A stretch of DNA of 28,685 nucleotides, taken from the NCBI GenBank assembly GCA_003427395.1, contig BFEA01000004.1, positions 4,989,198 to 5,017,882 of the forward strand. Reading direction: 5' to 3'. Made by a program: the position numbers and the translations under genes. Below, in pieces: positions 9,758-18,820 of this stretch (its first letter is position 1; the number at the start of each line of letters is the position of its first letter). The notes below the pieces were generated by a model. It made no database searches, was not told the origin of the DNA, and saw only the letters and a list, made by a program, of their open reading frames with translations. The DNA is from Chara braunii. Lineage: Eukaryota > Streptophyta > Charophyceae > Charales > Characeae.

Positions 9758-10439
9758 ATAAGGAGCGACCGTTACCTATCGCAAGTGTCCCCCGCTACAT
9801 ACCGGATGTGACCGATTTTAATGTGGATTATGCAAGCATTGCATCAAATTCTTGCAGTTGCAGTTGCTGCACAAAATAGTACGGTGTAGACAAATGTCAC
9901 ACACTATGTGACTTCTAATACTTACAACATAGAGACGAACAAACCCCAATTGCATCAAAATTGTCGTTCCAACCTTTATTTACAAGCAAGTCATGTCATA
10001 TTGGGGTGTCATATCGTCATCATACTTATAAAAACAAAAATTTGCATTAGCTATAACTTGATAATGCTCACGACACAAAGCATGTTAGTCATATACTAGT
10101 CAAATCTCTGATGGCCATTACAATGTGTGGTTGAGCAAGTCTCTTAGATTTCAGCAACTAGTATCTCATTTTTATGGACAGGTGATGATGAAGTTTGATC
10201 TAAATTACAAGTGTTTGGGTGTTGTAGAATCTGGTTTGCAACACCTCAGCCTAATATTTCAAAACGCACTCTATGTGGTTTATGAAAACGTTTTTCCACC
10301 TCCAGTGCAGCGTTTGTTGCTCATTTGCATGCATAAAGAGGAGGTGGGTGGCGATGGCATCGTGCAACAAGACACACACTTTCCATGACGTCCCAACAGG
10401 AAACAAGTTGATGTTCTCAGTTATTTAAGCATGGCATGT
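9758..10439. other. Unassigned stretch, no supported gene
   Basis: An 87-codon plus-strand frame at 10125-10388 starts with ATG but resembles nothing recognised. I treat it as chance. Confidence 0.35.
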
Positions 10440-11554
10440 AAATGTCACAATGGTGCATCAGACAAGCTATAAGGTGGGGGCGTGGATGGGTGCAATACAA
10501 AGGGTTATAATTTTTATAGCATTGGCCGACGGTGACCAGCAAAGATTGTGTCATGTGCATGTTAATTGAATTACCTGCGTGAAGACACAATGTCATGACA
10601 CAACCACCTTCCTTTATAATGACCCTTTATCTGCAGCCTGAGCGTACGTTATCCTATCAGATTCTACCACTACAAAGGGAAAAGACGCTACTCGACCATG
10701 CTCAGGGGAGCGGTGAGGGTAGGTCAAATACCTCTTTGAAGGCTATAGAGCTTGCATGTGCTTATCCGCACACCGTTGCTGACTGACTAAACAGTCCGAC
10801 TGAGATTCTCTAAGTCGCTAATAGAAAGAGGTAATATTTTTCACAGGGGTCACCTTACTACCATTATCCAATAAGGTATGCATTAGGTAACAACATTGAA
10901 ATGATCCGGGTGATATTGAATGTACACACAAACAATTGGTTCCATGTTTAACATATAATTTCATTAAGCGGACTGAAGTTGCAGTCGTCTTTCGATAAAT
11001 GCCATAGATAGTACTTCTACATTAACGGCAACCGCAACACTGGCATCCTCTGGGCATATCACAATGTTCTTATCCTATCCATCGACCAAGTTTTGCGAAA
11101 TTTACAAACAGTATAGAGTTGCAATTGTAAGCGAGGAGGCATATATCAATAACAAAGTAGGTATAGTGGCCTCGTTATAGATAATTTGATTCTGCAGATT
11201 GCATAGTAAAGATAGGTTCAAGTTCATTCCGGTCTGACACCACCACTACCTTTCTCAGTGTTGGGAAAAGCGGGAATATATTTCACACTGCATTTTTCGG
11301 GGGTATGGGGGAGGCTCGACCAAAAATCAAATGTTTGGGCCTTACGGACCCGCGTGTAATAGAAAAGAAAAAAAAAGGTTGAACGAGACTGTAAGTTCGA
11401 GGTGGTATGTCGGAAAGGCTGTGAAAGATGTAGTACTCATATGAATACTATGAATAATGTATTTGCCCACTATTTGAGCTAATTTCAACTTTGTCTTACT
11501 TGTTGTTGTTGTTTTTCTTGTTTTGTTTTGTTTTATTACCCTACCAACGAGGTA

Positions 11555-11830
11555 GGGCGCCATCCAAGGGCTGCTGACACTAAGTCACGAAAGGGACACT
11601 CACAGTTGTGGTGATGATGATGTATCGAACCGCTGTTCTGGGTATAGCATGTAGTTTTTTTTTTTTTTCTATCTTTCACCTTACAACGCCCCATGGGCTA
11701 CTGACACTAAGTGGCGAAAAGGACACTCACTCTACAACGGATGGTGATGTATCAACCTGCTTTCCTTGGTATAGTAAGTAGTTTCATTTTTTTATCTTTC
11801 ACATGACAACGTCGTTCTAACGCCCTCACT
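11555..11830. repeat. ~128-bp tandem units, target of the Penelope-like element
   Basis: GGGCTRCTGACACTAAGT occurs at about 11567 and 11695, followed in both by GGACACTCAC, GATGATGTATC-like sequence, GGTATAG and a T run before CTTTCAC. A third unit begins near 11805 and is cut after CCTCACT at 11830 by the Penelope-like element; sequence resembling its remainder resumes at 17245. Confidence 0.7.
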
Positions 11831-12410
11831 TAGATGAGGATGAAATCTCACACAGATAAGAGAACAGTGCAAGAGTGTCGTCACACTAAAGTGAGCAACA
11901 ACGTAAGAGTATTGTCACACTAAAGTGAGCAACAACGTAGATAACTCAGTGAAGCAAATCTTTCATAACAATCCACAATCCCAAGAACCGCCAATCGTAC
12001 CACAGTCCCTAAGGCTTTGACGGTTGTCGTAAACGACAGCAGTCGTTGCTATTTCCACCTGAAAGAGGTTGTTACCACTAAACATCTACGTATATATAGG
12101 AGCGAGGCGCTACCTCCATACGGTATAGACCAAAACAAATGAAAAACGTGGTACAAACAAGAACCAGAGGGTTCAAAGTAGGTACCAGCACTAACCAAAG
12201 GTACCGAACTATAGGGCCTTGTACTGCAACTACCAAAAGCAGGACCAATCCTAGACAAAGGCAAAACCAAAACCAAACGATACATCCGGGTCTGATCCGG
12301 ATAAAGATCGTACCGAAAATGACCGGGTCAACGGTCCCGAAAATCTCCCTGTTAGAGTAAAAAAAACATCGTATCAAAGGTACAATCACAAAACTAAAGT
12401 CCCAAGTCCT
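11831..12410 (-). repeat. 3' long terminal direct repeat of the Penelope-like element
   Basis: Aligns end to end with 16659-17247. It contains two 34-bp tandem units (11872-11905, 11906-11939), each with the small inverted repeat CACTAAAGTG, and a TATATATA stretch near 12091. It differs from its partner by roughly 25-30 substitutions (hand count), nearly all transitions, plus two indels. Confidence 0.85.
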
Positions 12411-12439
12411 AACACAAGACCCTGTCAAAATCCAAAGGC

Positions 12440-14612
12440 CTAAGACAAATATCGAACTACCAGCTGCCAGACGTCACCCCGTCTTAATGCAAAACGTTTT
12501 AGAACGTGCATGAAGAAGTCCTTGGGGAAGTCCTTAAGAGCCATTTCAAGTTGTAAGGTCAAAACTCTGTCTGGGATCTCAGAACGAATAGAGGTGTTTC
12601 TGTCAATCCTGTGTAGGTAACTTCTGATAATGACACTCTTTTGTCTTTTGCATCCCCATGAATGAAAAGATTTCCCGTTCTGAATTTTCAACTTATCGGA
12701 TACCCACACACAGTCTTCATTATTGGACAGTTGTACACAACCAAGGTAAGGATACGATTGCGAGGTTCACACTTCACAACCCAAAAACTCAAAAGTTCTC
12801 GATCCATCATCAGTCCGCTTCAGTTGCAGGTTCTCAGGGTAACAGCTTTGGAACAACTTCAGAATCCAATCACGAATACCTACATCCCGATATGATACTG
12901 CCAACATTACATCATCAATCAGTCGTGTAACAAAAACCAATCTGGCTGATCTGTCCAGGGTACTGATGAAACTGTACTCAGAATAGGTACACATGATACA
13001 AGCAAGGGGAGGACTAGTACTTTTACCCATCGATATCCCCAATTCCTGGTTCAAGATCACACTTGTAGCGAAAAAATACGTATGGGAAATATCGATAAAC
13101 AAAAAGTTCCGAATATCAACAAGGTCCAATTTCCGCCAGTGATCACTGCCAGTGGATTCCCCAAAGCTTACCCCCTTTCCTTTTGTGTTAGCTCTTACAA
13201 AGGTACGATTTCTTGCCAGATGATAGGACAAAAGTCAATCTATGGCATTGAAGATCGCCGTATGAGGCAATTTGCTACATTTATTTGATATCAAAGGATT
13301 GCGTTTCAATCATTTGGCCAGAACCTAGACGATAGAAACGTTCATTCGCCTCACGCAACCGATTGGCCAGATCAGAGACCGATCTCAGATTGAAATGCCA
13401 ATTTTTTGGCAACCTCATTAGCAGAAAGTTCAAACACTTAGCAACAATTCTCCCAGTTTTAACCATAGGTTCATTGAAGGAAGGACAAACCGGTCGATAT
13501 CTGCTTAAGTCATTTTGCTTAGGGATGACATAAGTAGATCCAAACCCACCGTTCCTATCCCATTTGACAAACTTCTGCAGACCTCCAGCTGTCATGTCCT
13601 CACGAATTTCACGAAGGAGAATCCCTTTCGATGCTCGCATTACCCGGTACCCATTATTAAACACAAACGTCGTTAGCATAGCTTCGTGGTAAACAACCGG
13701 ACACATCACAACTGACTTACCCGGGTTACGATCAATCCCAGTAATTACCAACCCCTCCGAACGGTTCTTCAAATCGAGCACATCAGTCATCGCCAGAGAA
13801 TTGTCAGAGCAAGAGGACCTCACAAAGCAAGATTGAAGTGCGTCAAACAGCACCGGGGGTGCCCTGTTTTTACAGTTATGCCAACCTTCAAAACCCCGAA
13901 TCAATTCTTCACGAAGAGACGACAGTTGGTCACTAATAGCTCCTCGCGGTATGTTATTCGCATTCGATAGAAGAGGGTGAATCCTCTCCATCTCACTGAG
14001 GCGGAAGAAGACGTGCCCTTCCAAACGAAGGGAAGGAAAAGTCTGCGCAATTGCAGACCAACACAACACATCGCGAGCAGCAAAGCTACGCTGATTGTGC
14101 AGAATATCAGATACCGAAGGGTTCTTAACCCAAACGATACGAATCTTCTTCCTTGCTCTACTAAAAAAACAATATGGCAAATCACATAACATGAGCAAAT
14201 CGTTGGCAACCTTCCTAAGTTCCGAAATACGAATACGATCATCAAACTTTATGCGAAAAATCAAGTCAGCACAAAGGCTCAAATCGAAACGTTCACGAGA
14301 ACATCGAAAGATCAAGCGATGTAAGTACTTTCTCGTAGATTTACAAGAAAAGTCCTTTACAACATTATATATACGCAAGATAGAACGCATACTCCATCGA
14401 TACAATTCATGCAGATTACGCGGGTTCTTCAAGATCCCGATCAAAACCTGCTTCAGGTAGCTACATCGTGGTTTCCATTTGCACACAAACACAATTTCAA
14501 AAATACCACCAGCCTCAATAGCAGATTTACTTTCCCTCAAACGGAGAATACGATCTTCACATCGTAATTTCGTCTCGCCAAAAGCACGGATAAGTTTCTT
14601 CCAAGATGGGCA
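12440..14612 (-). pseudogene. Reverse transcriptase region of the Penelope-like element, broken
   Basis: Encodes the RT that copies element RNA into DNA at the target site. The first open part (14612-13284) carries an N-terminal region, CPVVYHEAM, VIPKQNDLSRYRPVCPSF (fingers) and ends in SFDIK, whose Asp (13290-13292) is the motif A catalytic residue. The frame then breaks at a TAA (13281-13283); reading resumes in another phase with CSKLPHTAIF, implying loss of about two bases inside motif A. A TGA (13235-13237) interrupts next. Motif B is GISMGKSTSPPLA (13039-13001) and motif C RLIDD (12925-12911). A further TGA (12767-12769) follows FLGCEV. The thumb-like C-terminal segment with SYLHRIDRNTSIR ends at a TAG (12440-12442). 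It aligns well with the second fragment at 22452-22988. Confidence 0.85.
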
Positions 14613-15302
14613 CTAGATATTCCCTCCTTCAGAACGAAAACCAATTTTTGTGTTTCTGTTAGATAAAGTTTCGTCCAAAATTCTATAAAAATCAACTTTC
14701 CAACTGCTGGACAAAGATCTCAGACGGCGAATTGGTTTTACGTCTACACAACCAATGGAAACCTTTCTCTCCTTGCCACGCTCGTGTTTTCCCGGCTTAC
14801 ACTTTCTGCCTGACTTCGGTGCACTCTTACAACCTGAGGTGTTTAAGAAAGGGGACCATTGATTAATATATACAGCTTCCAATTTAGGCAAATCTGAACC
14901 GACCAACACATCAACTGGGATCAAGACATAGTTACCAATACCGAAAGAGCTTAACCAACAATGGAAATGAGATTGGTTACGAGTCCTACACTTATATATG
15001 TGTTCGCGCCAACGGATGTTAACATCACGAGTAGATTGACCAACATAAAAAGATTTACAAAATGGAGAGATCGCTATATAAACGTAGTTCGTCAATCCCA
15101 AGAAACCCAAACCATGTCGATTATAGAGTTGAACCCATGTGGGTACAAACTTAGCACCCCATCGGATCTCATTATCCGAAACTAGCAACAAGACGACAAT
15201 ACGAAGTAGTCGCTCAATCTTACGGTTAACGGAGAATGATTGACAACGCAAACGAGTCAAAAACTTACAAAGTCGCCATAACTGTGACACACTGAAGTCA
15301 CA
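14613..15302 (-). CDS. GIY-YIG endonuclease segment of the Penelope-like element
   Basis: Would nick target DNA for priming. It shows the family signatures in order: NYVYI (GIY position, near 15083), FYVGQST (YIG position), RWREH with the conserved His (15004-15002), LEAVYIN with the metal-binding Glu (codon 14879-14877), and the late conserved Asn in SPFLN. A basic linker follows (SGRKCKPGKHERGKERK). Its frame continues the upstream CCHC frame after one TGA, and it contains no ATG at all; the first possible start is GTG (15290-15288). It ends at TAG (14615-14613), after which the same frame stays open into the RT. So this is best read as the middle of a formerly fused polyprotein rather than a separate gene. 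Confidence 0.82.
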   Translation of the reverse strand, partial: CDFSVSQLWRLCKFLTRLRCQSFSVNRKIERLLRIVVLLLVSDNEIRWGAKFVPTWVQLYNRHGLGFLGLTNYVYIAISPFCKSFYVGQSTRDVNIRWREHIYKCRTRNQSHFHCWLSSFGIGNYVLIPVDVLVGSDLPKLEAVYINQWSPFLNTSGCKSAPKSGRKCKPGKHERGKERKVSIGCVDVKPIRRLRSLSSSWKVDFYRILDETLSNRNTKIGFRSEGGNI

Positions 15303-16532
15303 TCACTCCAACACTTCATCTTGTTGAACCGTACCGGCATCCGATTCGAGCGCAATCACATCGGCTTTCACAGGAGATCCATCTCCGAGGGTAAGTTGTG
15401 CCCTGTGTTCGGCAATATAAAAAATGACATCGATTTTTTTGTCGTAATGGATGCCTTCTTCCTTACAGATCTTCTGCAACTCTGGAGCTTCAAGGTCCTT
15501 GAGCTCCTTCATAACAACATCCTTGTATCTCATTCTTGCCAGCGATACCTTTGTTGCAGAGGTCGTTGCCGGCGACGCCTTCTTGATGGCCGACTTCCTA
15601 TGAGTCAACGGTGTCTTCATCGGAGAAACACGCTTCCTACTTCCGCGGGTCTTCCGACCCACTGGTGTATTCTCTCCCTGGTTCGCCTTCGTACGTGTGA
15701 GGCACATACATAACTTCACCGGCTTCACTGTACCACGCATAGGGGTACGTTTAGCCGGCGACTCCATCGGCGGGCTGTCCTCAAAAACAGGTTCAGGACC
15801 ACGCTTCCTCTTGTCGGTGATACTCAGTTTTCCAGTCTTCTCCTTAATTTTCTGTGTCACGCTCGTGTTGCTTCGTTCCTGACTGTCGCTGGATGACGAG
15901 TATCCCTCGGATATATACTCCATCTTTTGCTTCCCTTTCTCTTGCTGCGGTGGAAAACAAGCTGGTAATACCGTTTGCTTAATTTCAGCGATGAACTCGT
16001 CATTCATCTCATGCAGGTCCATACACATCTCCAACCTCAGGTCCTTCCTCATCTCAGCTCGTTGCTCAGCCTCTTTGCGCAACTTCTCTTTCTTCTTTAA
16101 CGCCTGCTTCTCACACTTCTTTGCTTCTTCGGCCTCAAACCGCTTCGCCTCGGCTTTCAAGTTCTTCAATTTGCGGCGTGCTTTCTCCTCCTTCCTCCTG
16201 GCTTCGATCTCGTATTGCGTCTTTATCACTCCAATACTTTTAGTCAATTTCGCAATCTGGAAATGCACACCAGAATCTCTCGGTGATGAGTGATGACACC
16301 TACTATGATAGCGTCGTGGAGTTCGAGAACGTTGCGAGCCGCTGGATGTCGACGGTCTTGACGAGTAACTCCTCCGGCCCCTGTTGGGGCATTGATTTGC
16401 ATAATGGCCCACCTCGTTGCAATTGAAACAAGTAGGTGCCCGATGCTGTCTCCATTCGGTGTGATCACCAGCACCTTGATCACTTTCACGACCATGTGCG
16501 TTTCTGCCATCACGCTGTTCGGAATTCGGCAT
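15303..16532 (-). CDS. CCHC-knuckle, coiled-coil and SAP-like N-terminal part of the Penelope-like element
   Basis: A 409-residue frame from ATG at 16532. Near residue 35 lies CFNCNEVGHYANQC, a CX2CX4HX4C retroviral-type zinc knuckle that binds nucleic acid. It is followed by a Ser/Arg-rich stretch, then a long highly charged helix rich in K, E, R and A (about residues 90-190), predicted coiled coil. A Ser/Lys/Arg-rich low-complexity region follows. Near residues 342-378 LKDLEAPELQKICKEEGI and KKIDVIFYIAEHR fit the two-helix pattern of a SAP DNA-binding motif (inference). It ends at TGA (15305-15303), directly in frame with the GIY-YIG segment. It plays a gag-like role: particle formation and nucleic-acid or chromatin binding. 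The 126 bp between the terminal repeat and the ATG form the leader. Confidence 0.78.
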   Translation of the reverse strand: MPNSEQRDGRNAHGRESDQGAGDHTEWRQHRAPTCFNCNEVGHYANQCPNRGRRSYSSRPSTSSGSQRSRTPRRYHSRCHHSSPRDSGVHFQIAKLTKSIGVIKTQYEIEARRKEEKARRKLKNLKAEAKRFEAEEAKKCEKQALKKKEKLRKEAEQRAEMRKDLRLEMCMDLHEMNDEFIAEIKQTVLPACFPPQQEKGKQKMEYISEGYSSSSDSQERSNTSVTQKIKEKTGKLSITDKRKRGPEPVFEDSPPMESPAKRTPMRGTVKPVKLCMCLTRTKANQGENTPVGRKTRGSRKRVSPMKTPLTHRKSAIKKASPATTSATKVSLARMRYKDVVMKELKDLEAPELQKICKEEGIHYDKKIDVIFYIAEHRAQLTLGDGSPVKADVIALESDAGTVQQDEVLE

Positions 16533-16658
16533 CTTCAAGAAGAAGTACCCACCAAGCTTCGACCATACAAGTCACCGAGTACAAGTTACCCGAAATCCGG
16601 GTAAGCACGCTCACTCTGCCCGACAGAAGACTCCACGTAAGTTCACGTGTGCAGTCCG

Positions 16659-17247
16659 TAGATTAGGATGAAATCTCACACAGATAAGAGAACAGTGCAA
16701 GAGTGTCGTCACACTAAAGTGAGCAACAACGTAAGAGTGTCGTCACACTAAAGTGAGCAACAATGTAGACAACAACGTAGATAACTCAGTGAAACAAATC
16801 TTTCATAACAATCCACAATCCCAAGAACCACCAATCGTACCACAGTCCCTAAGGCTTTGACGACTGCCGTAAACGACAACAGTCGTTGCCATTTCCACCT
16901 GAAAGAGGTCGTTACCACTAAGCATCTACGTATATATAGGAGCGAAGCGCTACCTCCATACGGTAACCAAAACAAATAAAAAACGTGGTACAAACAAGAA
17001 CCAGAGGGTTCAAAGTAGGTACCAGCGCTAACCAAAGGTACCGAACTATAGGGCCCTGTACTGCAACTACCAAAAGTAGGACCAATCCTAGATAAAGGCA
17101 AAACCAAAACCAAACAATACGTCCGGGTCTGATCCGGATAAAGATCGTACCAAAAATGACCGGGTCAACGGTCCCAAAAATCTCCCTGTCAGAGTCTAAA
17201 AAACATTGTATCAAAGGTACAATTACAAAACTAAAGTCCCAAGTCCT
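16659..17247 (-). repeat. 5' long terminal direct repeat of the Penelope-like element
   Basis: The transcript-upstream copy of the terminal repeat, 589 bp, with the same 34-bp tandem pair and 12 extra bases (GTAGACAACAAC-like) beside it. The CTATATATACG stretch near 16928-16938 on the minus strand is a possible TATA element about 400 bp before the first ATG. I found no convincing hammerhead core on either strand. Confidence 0.85.
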
Positions 17248-17522
17248 CACTGAGGGCACACTCATACAAAACACTCTGTAGATTGAATGTATGTGCTATG
17301 AGGTCCAAATACGGTTTTTTTTTTTTTTTTTTTTTTCTTTGATGGATCGCACCCTAACAATATAATGTCCGTCTTTTTTGTTTATGCTACATTCTTCTCT
17401 CAACGTTGAGTTTTTTTTTTTTTTTTTTTTCGTGAGAATACCACAAAAAAAACACAGGAGGACCTAGACTCGACATAACTTAGCGTGCAGTGAAAATTAG
17501 GGTCGACAAAAACAGGCTCAAC
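17248..17522. repeat. Tandem-repeat remnant right of the Penelope-like element
   Basis: Starts CACTGAGGGCACACTCATAC, like CTCACTGAGGACACACTCAC at 6708, has two T runs (about 17314-17336 and 17410-17430), and from 17437 matches 6820-6925. It is the continuation of the unit interrupted at 11830. Confidence 0.6.
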
Positions 17523-17726
17523 GGTAGTGGTGGTCTAATAGGTTTTCTTGAAGTCCTTTGGTTGTATTAATTGTATTGGCTCAACGTGCATTATGAAGAG
17601 AGATCATTTTTAGTTAGGGATTCTATTAAATGATCAGATAGTCAATCAATGTCAATTGAAGTGGGAGAGCAATTGAGCCGATGTGGATTAGAAATGGGGG
17701 GTTCAAATGCAAGAAGCGGAAGCTGA

Positions 17727-18303
17727 TCAGCCACAAGTGTACTCAAAGTGATTGATGTCATGCAAATGATGTATAGGTCGCTGCACCTCGTGCATGGTGC
17801 ACACACAGACCTGCAACACTGTAAAAAGCATCACCATATTGTGGACATCTGATTTGGTATGTACTATTTCTTGCGCGTGTGTATTGGGAACGACGACGTC
17901 AGTCCATGCGGTTGATAGCATGGCCTCGAAGAAGATCTCTGACCCCTGTCCAGGGCGCGATGATCTCTGCTGGTCATGTACAAATGAGGTTGCCATCTAT
18001 TAGGTGGTAGTGGAGATGAGGAATTTCTCCGCCAAAACGGCCTCTGTGATGGCCGGTTTGGCCATTAATGCGTTGATGATGAGGACGGTGAGGAAGGAGA
18101 GGAGGAGGAGGAGGAGGAGGAGGAGGAGGAGCGGATGACATAGCAATAGTTGGCAGAAGGGTGATGTACAAAGAAGATGTACGTGGTGGTGGTGACACAT
18201 TTTCAGCAACAACCGCATTTATTAGATCATCCCTCGCATCCACTTCAACAACATATACGTTGTTTGCTACAACTGGCAAGGTTTCCTGCTGAATCAAAAA
18301 CAA
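17727..18303 (-). pseudogene. Remnant of an unrecognised minus-strand gene, copy A
   Basis: Short open pieces on the minus strand match copy B in translation. The segment NNVYVVEVDA..AVVAENVSPPPR (about 18270-18170) pairs with NNIDAVKVAA..AAENVFSAPPR in copy B. MAKPAITEAVLAEKF pairs with VRPAITDVSLAKTF. GQGSEIFFEAMLS..NTHAQEIVHTKSDVHN pairs with QGLEIFSDAMLS..IVHIESDAHN. A Pro run comes from an AGG microsatellite (18090-18131). Frames shift between segments and stops occur, so the copy is dead. I do not recognise the protein; it could be a transposon protein or a decayed host gene with introns. Confidence 0.35.
18090..18131. repeat. (AGG)n microsatellite
   Basis: About 40 bp of GAG/AGG repeats. 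The equivalent place in copy B (about 23690-23830) carries a different GTGATG/GTGGTG-rich repeat, so both copies keep a proline- or histidine-coding low-complexity tract on the minus strand. Confidence 0.9.
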
Positions 18304-18820
18304 CGGCTATTTCGATAATATTAAGAGAGAGTTAAGCCCCAATGCGTGTGCTTGTGCGGAGGACTGATGTTGCCCATGTTCAAAAATTCAAAACTGACAT
18401 GCGAGAGTGGGTTGGGTCCTACTGCATGTGGTTGTGTGAACGGTTGATGTTGTCTGTATTGAGAATTTACATTTGGTAATGGCTAAGCAGTTAACCAGCG
18501 CATAATGCGGCAAACTAGTTCGTAAGCTGAGTGGATATGGGTGGGTCCTCATAGCTGCCAACCACTCACATAAGCAGTCCAACTTATGACCGGGACAATT
18601 GGGGGATGGTCTCGAACGAGCATAGGTTGTGTCAATGAATCACTGCAACTTTGAAGTCAATAGTATTATCGAAGCACGTCGACTTTCCCATGAGCACACC
18701 TGCAGGTTGACAAGCTGGGGCATTGGAGGAAACACTCGCGTAGCGTATGATAAGGAATGTCCAAGCCTCAACCTTATCGAAAAGGCAAATACGAGGTTTG
18801 CCATTTGACCAAACCGAGAT

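Larger units (their letters stand above)
11831..17247 (-). mobile_element. Penelope-like retroelement with N-terminal GIY-YIG (Chlamys/Naiad type)
   Basis: A 5.4-kb element transcribed on the minus strand. Direct repeats of about 580-589 bp lie at both ends (11831-12410 and 16659-17247). CCTCACT occurs immediately outside the left end (11824-11830) and at the right end (17245-17251), fitting a 4-7 bp target duplication. Between the repeats, in transcript order, are a CCHC zinc knuckle, a coiled coil, a SAP-like segment, a GIY-YIG nuclease and a reverse transcriptase. A nuclease ahead of the RT distinguishes this type from classical Penelope elements, where GIY-YIG follows the RT. The RT lacks any integrase or RNase H neighbour, ruling out an ordinary LTR retrotransposon. 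The frame is broken by three or four stops and one frameshift, so the copy is inactive. Confidence 0.85.
11239..17534. mobile_element. TIR-bounded insertion inside copy A
   Basis: ACCACCACTACC at 11239-11250 is the exact inverted complement of GGTAGTGGTGGT at 17523-17534, and these points coincide with where similarity to copy B stops and resumes. Inside are unknown sequence (11251-11554), ~128-bp tandem units, the Penelope-like element and a tandem-repeat remnant. Without the Penelope-like element the insertion is about 0.9 kb, fitting a non-autonomous DNA transposon. No clear target duplication was found. Confidence 0.5.
10440..18820 (-). repeat. Copy A of a large repeat family, interrupted
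   Basis: 10440-11238 and 17535-18820 align in order with copy B (20660-21357 plus 22054-22200, then 22240-24560). Copy A is richer in A and T where the copies differ, as expected of an older copy eroded by cytosine deamination. It lacks the retroposon and Penelope-like fragment of copy B and carries its own insertion (11239-17534). Several minus-strand translated segments are conserved between copies, so the family probably derives from a minus-strand gene or coding transposon that I cannot name. Confidence 0.65.

Noticed and set aside
11831-12410. Hammerhead ribozyme in the terminal repeats
   Set aside because: Penelope-like repeats often carry one, but no CTGANGA...GAAA pair with a stem between is present on either strand.
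12049-12428. Minus-strand frames of 78-118 codons, repeated at 16748-17274
   Set aside because: They lie in the terminal repeats of the Penelope-like element, cross the putative TATA stretch and occur in two overlapping phases; shadows of repeat DNA.
11831-17247. Ordinary Ty1/copia or Ty3/gypsy element
   Set aside because: Direct terminal repeats and a CCHC knuckle suggested it, but there is a GIY-YIG nuclease, no integrase, protease or RNase H, the repeats lack TG..CA ends, and no tRNA primer site follows the 5' repeat.
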